A stretch of DNA of 29,935 nt from Chromera velia (lineage: Eukaryota; Sar; Chromeraceae). How positions within the stretch are numbered: position 1 is the stretch's first letter; every line of letters begins with the position of its first letter. The notes under the pieces are model-generated. The model was not told where the DNA came from and did no database searches. It saw only the letters and a program-made list of their open reading frames with translations. This document shows, in pieces, positions 10,611 to 18,583 of this stretch. Both the position numbers and the translations under genes were made by a program. The DNA is taken from the NCBI GenBank assembly GCA_018398765.1, contig JAHBMJ010001496.1, positions 1 through 29,935 on the forward strand. Direction: 5' to 3'.

Positions 10611-10939
10611 TCAGGCAGACAGGTAGGCATAGTGAAGAGTCAAAGCTTTTCCTTGAGGATGAAGGAAGTTTCGTCGCTCGCGCAGCAATCAGTGAGTCTG
10701 GTGGTGGCTGAGATGGCACTCAAAAACAGTACGGCATAAAAAGCCAGAAGAGAAAGACATGAGGACGGACGGACCCAGGAGGCAGACATGACTGATGTGA
10801 GGTCCGAAAGGCTCTGATCCACGTCTGCATTTAATTCTGGTCCTTTCTTCATGTTCCCCGCAAACGCCGCAGGAGCACTTGCAGATACGAGATTGATTGC
10901 TCCACCCAGAAGGGCGAGGGCGGAAAGCAGTCTGGTCAT
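5744..10939 (-). CDS. nine-exon gene, secreted or organelle-targeted protein of unknown function (459 aa)
   Basis: Proposed exons in transcription order: 10939-10775, 10707-10621, 9887-9765, 9410-9323, 8337-8246, 7874-7800, 7223-7062, 6683-6415, 6062-5744 (TAA). They sum to 1380 nt, exactly 460 codons. Every intron has GT-AG ends, and phases 0,0,0,1,0,0,0,2 agree at every junction. Donors are often GTC-type (gtccgtc, gtcagc). The start [18 protein letters not shown] is a clear signal peptide. PAAFAG follows, resembling the AxA-F cleavage context of secondary-plastid leaders, so plastid or secretory targeting is possible. The body is hydrophilic and helical-looking, with Glu/Gln/Lys-rich stretches such as [20 protein letters not shown] in exon 8 that could be coiled coil. 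The C-terminus (exon 9) contains [19 protein letters not shown] and ends acidic. I recognise no family. Exon 2 is the least certain because two other frames overlap it. The other eight junctions and frames are well supported by sequence, not by transcripts. Confidence 0.72.
6693..6765. repeat. intronic (AC)n(AG)n(GGGA)n microsatellite
   Basis: It lies in the intron between exons 7 and 8 of the minus-strand gene. On the sense strand it reads TCCC/CT/GT and ends only about 9 nt before the 3' splice site at 6684, so the repeat itself serves as the pyrimidine-rich acceptor region. Confidence 0.95.
6929..6967. repeat. intronic (TTTC)n microsatellite
   Basis: About ten tetranucleotide units in the same intron as the 6693-6765 array. 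Confidence 0.95.
7239..7463. repeat. intronic (GGAT)n array with GCAT variants
   Basis: About 225 bp of GGAT units, interrupted by repeated GGATGCAT variants between about 7296 and 7375 and by GGGTGGGT near 7420. It lies in the intron between exons 6 and 7. It begins about 15 nt from the 3' splice site at 7224. Confidence 0.95.
8543..9309. repeat. 760-bp intronic homopurine GAAA/GGAA array
   Basis: Almost pure A/G on the plus strand, with only a handful of C interruptions (for example near 8583, 8595, 8904 and 8942). It fills most of the intron between exons 4 and 5 of the minus-strand gene, starting about 13 nt after that gene's 5' splice site (9322). Within it, a higher-order block containing GGAAAGAAAAAGAAAAAAAG recurs about eight times, separated by variable numbers of GAAA. 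Open frames on both strands here are artefacts of the repeat. Confidence 0.95.
10057..10230. repeat. intronic (CA)n / ACAATCAC / (GA)n microsatellite
   Basis: CA units with interspersed ACAATCACAC decamers, then about 34 bp of GA, then G-rich GGGA units. It lies in the intron between exons 2 and 3 of the minus-strand gene. Confidence 0.9.
10541..10609 (-). repeat. conserved core plus (CAGA)n, copy 2
   Basis: On the minus strand the core reads ACGACGATATAGTCTGTCT at 10541-10559, within a CAGA/TCTG context. A (CAGA)n array follows at 10578-10609. It is intronic in the nine-exon gene and close to its predicted exon 2 donor. Confidence 0.75.
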
Positions 10940-11575
10940 CCTTTGCCTTTGCCTTTTTTGCACAGGTTTTCTTCACTTGACAGATTGCTAGCCGCTCGTC
11001 TCAAAGCATGCCGAGCCTTCTTCGGGCCCGTTCTGGTTTCTCTGCTGACTCTTTTCTGTGTAAACTCAAGTGTGCGGACTCTGGGGCTGCGTTTCCTCGG
11101 CCTATCCGTTGGCTTTGCGTTCACCAGAGAGGAACAGCTCCACTGCTCGATTTATCTCTCGTGAACTGGACGGACAAGAGGATCAGTGAATGACCAAATC
11201 AGACCGCGATTAATTCATGCATGGCAATTCCATGCATCGTTAATTAAATACCGATACAGAGACCGATACACAGCTATAGCTTTAAATTATCATGCAAAAA
11301 AGAAAAAATCAGATCGATGTATACATGCAGAAATTCATGCGTACAGTCTGACACACTGAGAAGATCTGAGTCTGAAGTCCAGTACATCGCATGTCACTTC
11401 GATCGTTTCAATGTCACTGCATGAGTCTGACAAAGCTGTGACGAAACTCTGACATTTTCATGATTGTACTAATTCAATCCACCAAATGGAGAATCATCGC
11501 AGAAGATATACATAAGAACTGCTGACGCACGGACTGTACATGCCGGACGGTAGCAAGACGAAAAACTGAACGAAC
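10940..11575. promoter_or_regulatory. divergent intergenic region between two genes
   Basis: 636 bp separate the start of the minus-strand nine-exon gene (10939) from the plus-strand amidase start (11576), so both promoters should lie here. The region is unremarkable up to about 11190. It then becomes AT-rich with palindromic ATGCAT/CATGCATG motifs (11215-11240) and repeated TCTGA words (11340-11460). No TATA box or other specific site can be assigned with confidence. Confidence 0.4.
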
Positions 11576-13114
11576 ATGCTCTCCGATTCGCCATTCGATC
11601 CTTTCATTTCTGCCACAGAGCTCCTAGGAAAGCTGCACTCCAGGGAGCTCACCTGCGTCCAGGCGCTGCAGGTGTACCTCAGCCGCGTAGATCGACTGCA
11701 GTCTGAGGTATCCAGAAGGGAGGGGCGGTCATTTCCCGTTGTCATCTTTCTTGATCGAGACGGGGCGCTTCAGCGTGCCAAAGCAGCAGATGAAGCGCTC
11801 GAGAGGGGGGAACTCTGGGGGCCTCTGCACGGTCTACCGATGACAGTCAAGGAAGAATTGAACGTCAAAGGATGGCCGACAACAAAAGGAAAGAAGGAGT
11901 TTGAAAACTGTCCAGTCGCCCAAGAAAGTTGTCTTGCTGTGCAGAGACTTTTGAACTCTGGTGCTGTCATTTTTGGGAAGACCAATGTGCCACCAGGATG
12001 TCTCGATTGGCAAACGCACAATTCGCTCTACGGAGGTGCGCTTCGAAATCCTTTCGATACTTCCCGAAGCGTTGGCGGGTCTTCAGGTGGTACTGCTTTT
12101 GCAGTTGCTTGTGCACTGACGAGTATTGATGTAGGGGGTGATACTGCTGGTTCCATTCGCATCCCCGCCTCTTTCTGTGGGGTCTTCGGTCTTCAGTCTA
12201 CCTACGGAAGAATCCCAAACAGACACTGGAGCTCGCAAGGCCCTCCTCCTTCTCCTGGACACCCAGCCTGGCCCCGAAAAGAGGGCCACCCATTCATCTG
12301 TCTGGGCCCGATCGCCAGGAAGAGCGAGGACCTCTCGCTTCTCCTAGGCGTTTTGGAGGGTGCTGATGGACCATTGACTCCATACACAGCACCAAACGAT
12401 GCAGTGGGAGAGGACCCACTTGGAAGAGAGACCGCGTCACTCGGGGACTTTCGCGTTTCCATTTGGAAGAGCGAAAAGCAGCCGGTCAGTACAGCAATAG
12501 AGAACGCTCTGAAAATCACTCAACAGACGCTCCACGCTGCTGGTGTGTCTGTCCTCACTCAGTTCCCCGCTTTTGACCCCGAAGAGTCTTTCGACGTCTA
12601 TCGCGCACTCGTGTTACGGAAGGCAACCGGACCAGATGCAGAGGAAGAGGCACAGAGGGCGAGGGGGGATTTAGTAAAGAAGTGGGAAGAATTTTTCAAA
12701 GCAACTGCGGATGTTCTCGTTATGCCTGTCACAATCTCCGAAGCGTTTGTTGCAGTAAAGGACGACGATGATTCCTTCAATGCGTTGACTCCGGGTGCCG
12801 AGGTTGGCGCGTGTATTCGGGAGGACACTGGACCGGCGGATGGGCCAGTGGAGGCCTTAACAGAGTACGCACGTCATTACTTCTACCCCCACTTTTCGAT
12901 CATTTCATTCCTCCCGTCTGTGGCCGTTCCTCTCGGTCTTGCGCCCCTCTGCAGCGGCATCTCCTCGAAGCCCCTGCCAGTTGGGCTACAAGTGATAGCC
13001 CCAACGGGAAGAGACCGGAGGGCGATCCGATTTGCTGAACTCCTTGCATCTGCAGTCCTAGGAGAAGGAAGGCTTTTTGCTCCTCCATTGATACCAAAAC
13101 GATCTGGTGCTTGA
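11576..13114 (+). CDS. amidase-signature family hydrolase, intronless (512 aa)
   Basis: The product should hydrolyse an amide or carbamoyl bond using the Ser-cisSer-Lys triad of the amidase signature family (FAAH, GatA, bacterial amidases). The triad is visible: Lys92 in LPMTVKEELNVKG, Ser169 in VGGSSGGTAFA and nucleophile Ser193 in GGDTAGSIRIPA. The spacing of 24 residues between the two serines matches the family. Typical flanking blocks are present: PLHGLP before the lysine, GAVIFGKTNVP, the CGVFGLQSTYGRIP segment, a GPIARKSEDLSLLL helix, and a C-terminal LPVGLQVIAPTGRD block. Length is normal for a complete enzyme. An in-frame TGA six nucleotides upstream fixes ATG 11576 as the first start. 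No introns interrupt it, unlike the flanking genes, and no signal peptide is evident, so a cytosolic location is likely. The substrate cannot be predicted; the GatA subunit is less likely without a partner context. Confidence 0.95.
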   Translation: MLSDSPFDPFISATELLGKLHSRELTCVQALQVYLSRVDRLQSEVSRREGRSFPVVIFLDRDGALQRAKAADEALERGELWGPLHGLPMTVKEELNVKGWPTTKGKKEFENCPVAQESCLAVQRLLNSGAVIFGKTNVPPGCLDWQTHNSLYGGALRNPFDTSRSVGGSSGGTAFAVACALTSIDVGGDTAGSIRIPASFCGVFGLQSTYGRIPNRHWSSQGPPPSPGHPAWPRKEGHPFICLGPIARKSEDLSLLLGVLEGADGPLTPYTAPNDAVGEDPLGRETASLGDFRVSIWKSEKQPVSTAIENALKITQQTLHAAGVSVLTQFPAFDPEESFDVYRALVLRKATGPDAEEEAQRARGDLVKKWEEFFKATADVLVMPVTISEAFVAVKDDDDSFNALTPGAEVGACIREDTGPADGPVEALTEYARHYFYPHFSIISFLPSVAVPLGLAPLCSGISSKPLPVGLQVIAPTGRDRRAIRFAELLASAVLGEGRLFAPPLIPKRSGA

Positions 13115-13278
13115 AGATGAATTAAATAGGTAAAAGAATGAACGATAAGCAGCTACTTTCATTAGATTTCAATTTAAAAAACAAGATTTTGTTCCAGTGT
13201 TATACTTCGAGTTTTATACATTCAAACTTCTATATTTTATAAATGTATATATAAGTGTTTCACCATTATTATGACCAA

Positions 13279-13306
13279 TAGTGGCTCACCGGCTTTAACC
13301 GCCTCA
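13279..13306 (+). repeat. dispersed repeat segment (GTGGCTCACCGGC type), copy 2
   Basis: It matches 1924-1951 with a single T/C difference and the same orientation. As in copy 1, it is followed by AATTCAATTCAAATTTAAA-type DNA. Confidence 0.7.
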
Positions 13307-13471
13307 TGCAATTCAATTCAAATTTAAATTCAAATTTAATTACATCATGCGTGAATGAATCGTCATCATGATTGTTAGGAACTCAATGTCAGAACTCATG
13401 GTCTGATGCGTCTAGGCGCTAGCTAGCTTTCCTTAGAAGCTACACGTTGGACATTCAACATTCAGGGCGAA

Positions 13472-13527
13472 TTCGGGGCCGGAAGCCAATCCTCCAGATA
13501 TATATATATATATATATATATATATCT
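13472..13527 (-). repeat. inverted repeat-tail copy next to (AT)n
   Basis: On the minus strand it reads TCTGGAGGATTGGCTTCC then GGCCCC, matching the start of the 2281 tail segment. The outer side is an (AT)n run of about 30 bp at 13498-13527. Confidence 0.6.
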
Positions 13528-13805
13528 TAACTTGAAATCCTAAATCCTAAATAACTCAATATTTAATTTAATTATATACAGCATGATAAGACTAGTACCA
13601 CTCCGTATAGTACTCCGTAAGCTATTTACAAAGTTATTTTAAAAAATTATCTAGTAAGTCAGCCTTAGTCGGACTAGAAGCTGAAGTCGCTACTATATAT
13701 AGACTCGGACACCGATAGATTGTTGTTAATTTTACTTAATTGAACTGCTTTTAGTAATTAATTAATTGAATTCATTTTTAAAGCTAACTTTCAATATAAG
13801 TTTAT

Positions 13806-13882
13806 AATTAGGATAGGATATGTCGATCGACACGATTTATGTTCCGGGTGCCCACTGCGGTCCACTATGACTCCACTGCCTT
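13806..13882 (+). repeat. dispersed repeat segment (TTATGTTCCGGG type), copy 2
   Basis: GGATAGGAT, then TTTATGTTCCGGG, CTGCGGTCC and CCACTGCC, parallel to 4687-4760. The upstream flanks of both copies are AT-rich but not obviously homologous. Confidence 0.6.
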
Positions 13883-14107
13883 TTTGATTTTCAAGAGAGA
13901 AAAGCCAGATCCCAACATGTCAACGAAAGTACAGGTGACTGGAAAATGCGTTTACTAGTGCGTTTACTGCGTTTACCGTCGTCGGCTTCGAGCAGCCCTC
14001 GAACTAGAAAACCTAGCTCAGCAGCATGCAGACCTCCATTTATCCCGAAGAGATGAATCAATTAATCGATCGATCGATTGCGTGTGAGCCGACCCCTTCT
14101 CTGCCAG

Positions 14108-14338
14108 GGGGGATGGGATGACGGCTCCTCTCACACAACTTGCAACAACGGAATCGAAGCACGATTTTTAGTCGCAGTTCTCGGCACGGGGAACACAAAA
14201 ACGACCAATTTGAGCCTACAAGACCCTCAGGAGAGCAAATGCGAACTTCAAATGGATCTGCCGCTCAATCACCCAAAAGACTTCTTTCCTCCCTTCAGTC
14301 CTCATCTATTTATTTCCACACTGGACATAGAATCAAAA
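14108..14338 (+). CDS. candidate internal exon (77 codons), unknown gene
   Basis: A pyrimidine-rich acceptor (CCCCTTCTCTGCCAG) and a good donor (AAA then GTGAGA) bound exactly 77 open codons in phase 0. The translation begins GGWDDGSSHTTCNN and ends LFISTLDIESK, with no known motif. A second overlapping plus-strand frame (14140-14457) is also open, so the reading frame is not secure. It may be an upstream exon of the gene ending at 16030, or an unrelated coincidence. Confidence 0.3.
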
Positions 14339-14474
14339 GTGAGAGACAAAAAGAGCTGGGGTCAAAGAGACTTTTACCCTTGCCATTGACAGCGAATGGA
14401 CATCTCTTCCCACCCCTGCTGATTTTTCTTGCTTCTCGTCTGCTAGCTTTTGCATAAGGTCAAGAAGTCCTCTT

Positions 14475-14475
<1 letters not shown>

Positions 14476-14511
<36 letters not shown>

Positions 14512-14524
14512 CACGCAACGCACG

Positions 14525-14568
<44 letters not shown>

Positions 14569-14589
14569 GGGAGGGAGGAAGGGAGGGAG

Positions 14590-14625
<36 letters not shown>
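14476..14625. repeat. (TC)n (CA)n (GGGA)n (GA)n compound microsatellite
   Basis: Successive runs of TC, CA (about 35 bp), GGGAGGGAGG and GA (about 30 bp). If the flanking exon candidates are real, it is intronic, like the arrays in the neighbouring gene. Confidence 0.95.
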
Positions 14626-14626
<1 letters not shown>

Positions 14627-14808
14627 GGTGACCGACCTGCATGCATTCGCACCGATTCCCAACTTCTCCGACCCTCGGCAGCTGTCTGCTCGTCTTTCCC
14701 GACCCCCACCGTTCCCCCGCAGCCGTGCGGAACCCCTCCGATCTCCTCTCTCAAACGACCGCATGCACTGGGTAGACGTCGAGTAGTCACTCATCAGCCC
14801 CTGCTTGC

Positions 14809-16030
14809 ATGGCCGTTTCCATCGGCCCGATTACCGGGATCCTCGACCCCCTTTTCAGAGGCATGCAGCACCCGCTTTTATTCTTCAACCGCTCCACCAC
14901 CACCGACTGGAGGGGGGCCTTGTACGCCATCTGGTGATGCATGGGTCTCTGAAGCGATCGAGTCTCTCTCTCCCGACAGAGAACGAACGGAGAGGGCCAA
15001 TAGGGTCAATCAAACCTCCCATGCATGCACCGAGGAAGTGAGGACGGTACCCTCGACGGAAGGCCGCCGCGTCGATCGACTGAGCCTCTGTGGTGAAGGG
15101 CCTGCGTTCTACTGCTGCCTCAAGCCCTGGGGGACGGACGGACGCATGAGCACACGCGGAGAAACACACAGAGACACCCCGTTCATAAACATAAAAGTAC
15201 AGGCACACACTACACAGTGTGCCACGTTCCCGCGCACACAGTCACACAAATGAACCTCCACATATGACACACGTATACGCACACACACGCACACAGTGAG
15301 TGACTCACGTTCCCTACCCTACCTCCCCCGGCTCTCTCTCTCTTTCCCGAACGCCCACCAACAAAACGGTGTGGCATACAAGCCCACACGCGCACAGGGG
15401 GGCAGAGTGAGAAAGGAAAAGAAAGAAAGGGTCACACCATCCATCCAACGCTTCTACAAGAATCGTGCAGCAATCAGTCTCTCAAGGTAACCGTCCCGAC
15501 TTGTCTTTCTCGACATTCAAGAGAAAAAGAAGAAAAAAGAAAATGCATAAACAGATAGTCACTCACTCACTTACTCATTGACCATTTGAGGATCCTAGAA
15601 GGTACCGCCCATTTCTAGGTCAGAGTCGTTGTTCAGGGTCCAGGCGGCGGTGTGCGCCTCCGTGGGGGGTGGGCCGGGGGTGGGCGGGGACACCCATCGC
15701 GTTTCCCACAGCCCCACAGTCGCTGTGCGGAAAGCCCCACCTGCAATTGAAAACGAAATGTACCACAAACTTTAAGCCCAAAGTCAGCAATCCGACTCCA
15801 TTCCCGTTGTATTCTTTCCCCATTCTTTTTTATCTGCCGTTCGCAGGGGCGACTTCTGGTGGAATGTCGACCGTGCTCTACCGAGGGCACCAATTAGGTC
15901 ACTATCACCATCACCATCACCATCTTTCGACATCACCTATCAGCGGATTGAAGACTTTCCTATCTCTGTTCAAAAAGAAAAGCAAAGCCACAGTCAAACT
16001 CCTACCGATGCTTTTGTGCTGAGAAGCTGA
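14809..16030 (+). CDS. multi-exon gene with very small exons, unknown function
   Basis: Proposed exons are 14809-14921, 14980-15037, 15398-15486, 15624-15661 (38 nt), 15720-15759 (40 nt) and 15847-16030 (TGA). They total 522 nt, or 173 residues, with compatible phases. The last four are the better supported. Their donors are gtaacc, gtgggg and gtacca, and the final acceptor TTTATCTGCCGTTCGCAG is strong. The codon split AT|G joins exactly to give ...PPAIENE-M-GDFWWNVDRALP. The C-terminal exon is rich in Ser/Pro and polar residues and ends DAFVLRS. The 5' part, starting MAVSIGPITGILDPLFRGMQ, is uncertain: the alternative donor at 14934 would create a stop, and upstream exons such as 14108-14338 may exist. 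No domain is recognised. Confidence 0.45.
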
Positions 16031-16250
16031 ACCACAATCGCCGCACGAAAGGAGCGAAAATAAATCCATTGGACAGGAGATGGTTAACGAAGGAAGAACA
16101 CTCTCACGCACCAACCTCTGCCGCAAAATTTTCTTGAGAAGAAAATCATTCGCAAAAACGGAAGTCCCATTCACCCCGTTGTATGAGCACCTCACGCCCC
16201 CTTTCTTCTTCTCTTTCACAGGCAGACTACATGTTTCTTCTTCTCCCTCC
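16031..16250. other. 3' flank of the upstream gene, ambiguous open frames
   Basis: Open frames occur on both strands (plus 16080-16466, minus 15917-16219) but overlap each other and run into microsatellites. None has a recognisable feature. TTCTTCTCTTTCACAG at about 16207-16222 looks like a 3' splice site, so an exon of another transcript cannot be excluded. Confidence 0.3.
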
Positions 16251-16305
16251 TTTCACAGACAGACAGACAGACAGACAGACAGACTATATCGTCTTTGCTT
16301 CACTT

Positions 16306-16346
<41 letters not shown>
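16251..16346 (-). repeat. (CAGA)n array with conserved core, copy 3
   Basis: CAGA arrays flank a unique block at 16282-16306. On the minus strand the block reads GAAGTGAAGCAAAGACGA and then TATAGTCTG, closely matching the core at 1052-1086 (A/C and A/G differences only). Confidence 0.8.
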
Positions 16347-16493
16347 TTCTTTCCCTTTTCCTCTTTCTTCATTCTCTTCTGTTTTTTCTTTTCTTCCGTT
16401 GGCGCGCTTTCTCAGTGGAAGGGTACGAGAGCTCCAGACCTTACCCTGCGGCCTTTCCTTACCTAGTGCAAGCTTACGCCTTTGCATTTCCAC

Positions 16494-16774
16494 GACACAG
16501 ACGGACAGGCGGACAGGCAGACAGGCAGGCAGGCAGACAGACAGACAGACAGGAAGGAAGGAAGAAAGAAAGAAAGAAAGGAAGGAAGAAAGGAAGGAAG
16601 AAAGGAAGGAAGGAAGGAAGGAAAGAAAGAAAGGAAGGAAGGAAGGAAGGAAGGAAGGAAGGAAAAGAGGGAAGGACGAGAGTAGGTAGGTAAGTAAGTT
16701 GGAAACGGAAGGAAGGAAAAAATGAAGGAAGGAAGGACAAAAGGGAAGGAAAGACGGAAGGTAGGAAGGAAGGG

Positions 16775-16805
<31 letters not shown>

Positions 16806-16919
16806 AAAGAAAGAAAGAAAGAAAGAAAGAAAGAAAAGAAAGAAAAGAAAGAAAGAAAGAAAGAAAGAAAGAAAAGAAGAGAAAGAAGGAAGAAAGAAAG
16901 AAAGAAAAAAAAGAAAGAA

Positions 16920-16951
<32 letters not shown>

Positions 16952-17173
16952 AAAAAAAAGAAAAAAAAGAAAGAAAGAAAGGAAGTAGAAGGAAGGAAGG
17001 AAGGAAGGAAGGAAGGAANAAAGAAAGAAAGAAAGAAAGAAAGAAAGAAAAGAAAGAAAGAAAGGAAGAAAGAAAGAAACAGAGGGAGGAAGCAAAAAGG
17101 GGAGGAAGAAAGTAGGTAAGTAAGGGAAGGAAAGAAGGAAGGAAGGAAGGAAGGAAGAGAGAGAGGAAGGAAG
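16494..17173. repeat. CAGG/CAGA then GGAA/GAAA homopurine tract with one N
   Basis: GACAGACAGG units at 16494-16552 pass into about 620 bp of GGAA and GAAA repeats with GTAG-containing interruptions near 16683-16700, 16760, 16985 and 17111-17123. Position 17019 is an unresolved base (N), so copy number here may be unreliable. The long serine/phenylalanine/leucine open frames on the minus strand are repeat artefacts. Confidence 0.95.
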
Positions 17174-17397
17174 GAAAGAAGGAAGGCGGCAATAAATAAA
17201 CAGATGGACAAGGAAATAAGGAAAGGAAACCAGAAGAAGAATCAGGAAGCTAAAATGGAGTGTGTCGAAAGAGAAAAATAAGGAGAGACAGGAATAATGC
17301 TTAGACTTGATAGCCAACTTCACAATGTTCTCACACCACTTAGAAGAACCCGTCTCCGGCCATGCAGCTATGTTGCCTACTCTCTGGCTCCACTCAC

Positions 17398-17576
17398 CTG
17401 GACTGCCTGCTTGCAAAGTCTGTGTCCGCCTGGGACTGTTCAGAGGATCGCTCCCCCACTTGCAGGCAGAGTGGCCCTTCCCACGTCTTCCCAATGCTTC
17501 GTACGCAGGGGTTGCACGATATCTGAGTAACCGTTGAAAGCCCGTCCATGCCAAGCGTCGTCTTCGCATCCGCCAT
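17398..17576 (-). CDS. candidate first exon, unknown protein
   Basis: From ATG 17576-17574 an open frame of 59 codons plus two bases (MADAKTTLGMDGLSTVTQIS...) ends at a near-consensus donor, CAGTCCAG followed by GTGAGTGG. I could not find a phase-compatible downstream exon before the purine tract at 17173. A second minus-strand frame overlaps it and stays open from 17841 to 17440. A third (17933-17628) covers the upstream part and ends RLFRLLKCVDVWLK. At least one of these is probably coding, but I cannot decide which. Confidence 0.3.
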
Positions 17577-17933
17577 TTCGGGACTTGTGGCGCAGCTTCA
17601 CCCCCGGAGCATACTCACGAGGCCGTCTCACTTCAGCCACACGTCCACGCACTTCAGCAAGCGGAATAAGCGCACCCCAAGACTGTAGACAGCCTGAATC
17701 GATTGCAGAGAACGGGCCAAAATGACACACTTGAGCCCGCCATCTTTCAATATAGAACCCCCCTGCTCCCATCCTTTCAAACAGCAGCCGAGGGAAGCTT
17801 CCAATCCTGGACAGCTGCATTCTTCTCCCTTCTCTATCCACTTCTTGCAGTGCGCTTCCAGAAGCAAACGACTGGGTTCCCGCTCACACCCTCCAGTCAA
17901 GCCAGCAGCAGACAGGCAACACGCTAGAGCCAC

Positions 17934-18353
17934 GGAGACGCCTCATCAACTGGTCGGCCGTCTATCAGTAAGGCACGAGATGAAGCGGTGAAAGCGCAGC
18001 TGCGCTTCCATGTTTTGCAGCTGGGCACGCGAGTGATTCAGTCCGCGCTTGGCGATGTATGCATCAGCTATGCATCAGCTAAAGCAGTAAGCAGTGCGAA
18101 GCGTGACATTGGCTCAGTGAGAACACATGTGTAGGGACAACATGGGACAACTCAGCGGGCAGATGCGCAAGTGCAACGCGTGCAAATCTACTATCATACT
18201 ATACTTAATACGGCGAGCCTTTTTTTTTTAGCCACACGCGCCTGCATGCGTTTTTTTAGACACACGCGCGGGGGGGCGCGGGGGGACGCGGGGGCCCCGG
18301 AAAGCCACCGCCAAAAATGGTCCCGCAAGCGAAAAATTAACCAAACGCTATAC
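17934..18353. other. intergenic stretch with GC-rich block
   Basis: No supported gene. ATGCATCAGCT is tandemly duplicated at about 18058-18080. A run of ACACGCGCG and GGGGGGCGCGGGG at 18256-18300 is far more GC-rich than its surroundings and immediately precedes the repeat cluster at 18354. Confidence 0.5.
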
Positions 18354-18583
18354 GGGTGAGTGCCTTGCGCGCGCCGCGCCATATGACTCGCGCCCGCGAA
18401 AAGGGTGAGTGCCTTGGAATTCAAATTATCCGGCTGGGGACATTTGACGGGCCATACGCTACGGGTGACTCCCCCGGGGTGAGTGCCTTGCGCGCGCTGC
18501 GCCATATGACTCGCGGCCGCGAATAAGGTGAGTCACTTAGAATTGAAATTATCCGGCTGGGGACATTTGACGGGCCATAAATG
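18354..18583 (+). repeat. tandem duplication of about 110 bp at 123-bp offset
   Basis: Unit 1 (18354-18460) and unit 2 (18477-18583) share GGTGAGTGCCTTGCGCGCG, GCGCCATATGACTCGCG and then TTATCCGGCTGGGGACATTT in the same order. They differ at a few positions, for example GCCGCG/GCTGCG. Each unit ends in a copy of the TTTGACGGGCCA motif. Extra GGGTGAGTGCCTT words occur at about 18403 and, as GGGTAAGTGCCTC, at about 18896. Confidence 0.85.

Larger units (their letters stand above)
13115..14107. other. AT-rich spacer with dispersed repeats, no gene
   Basis: This region follows the amidase stop. It holds the dispersed segments annotated separately at 13279, 13472 and 13806 and an (AT)n run. No open frame of interest is present. 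Confidence 0.7.

Noticed and set aside
15669-16022. Plus-strand frame with a run of seven to eight His/Tyr residues (GHYHHHHHH)
   Set aside because: It is produced by CACCAT units read out of frame. The spliced frame through the same DNA gives SLSPSPSPSFDITYQRIEDF, joins cleanly to upstream exons and is more protein-like.
16305-17569. Minus-strand Ser/Phe/Leu open frames of 245-368 codons
   Set aside because: Same artefact of a GGAA/GAAA tract, and they cross an unresolved base.
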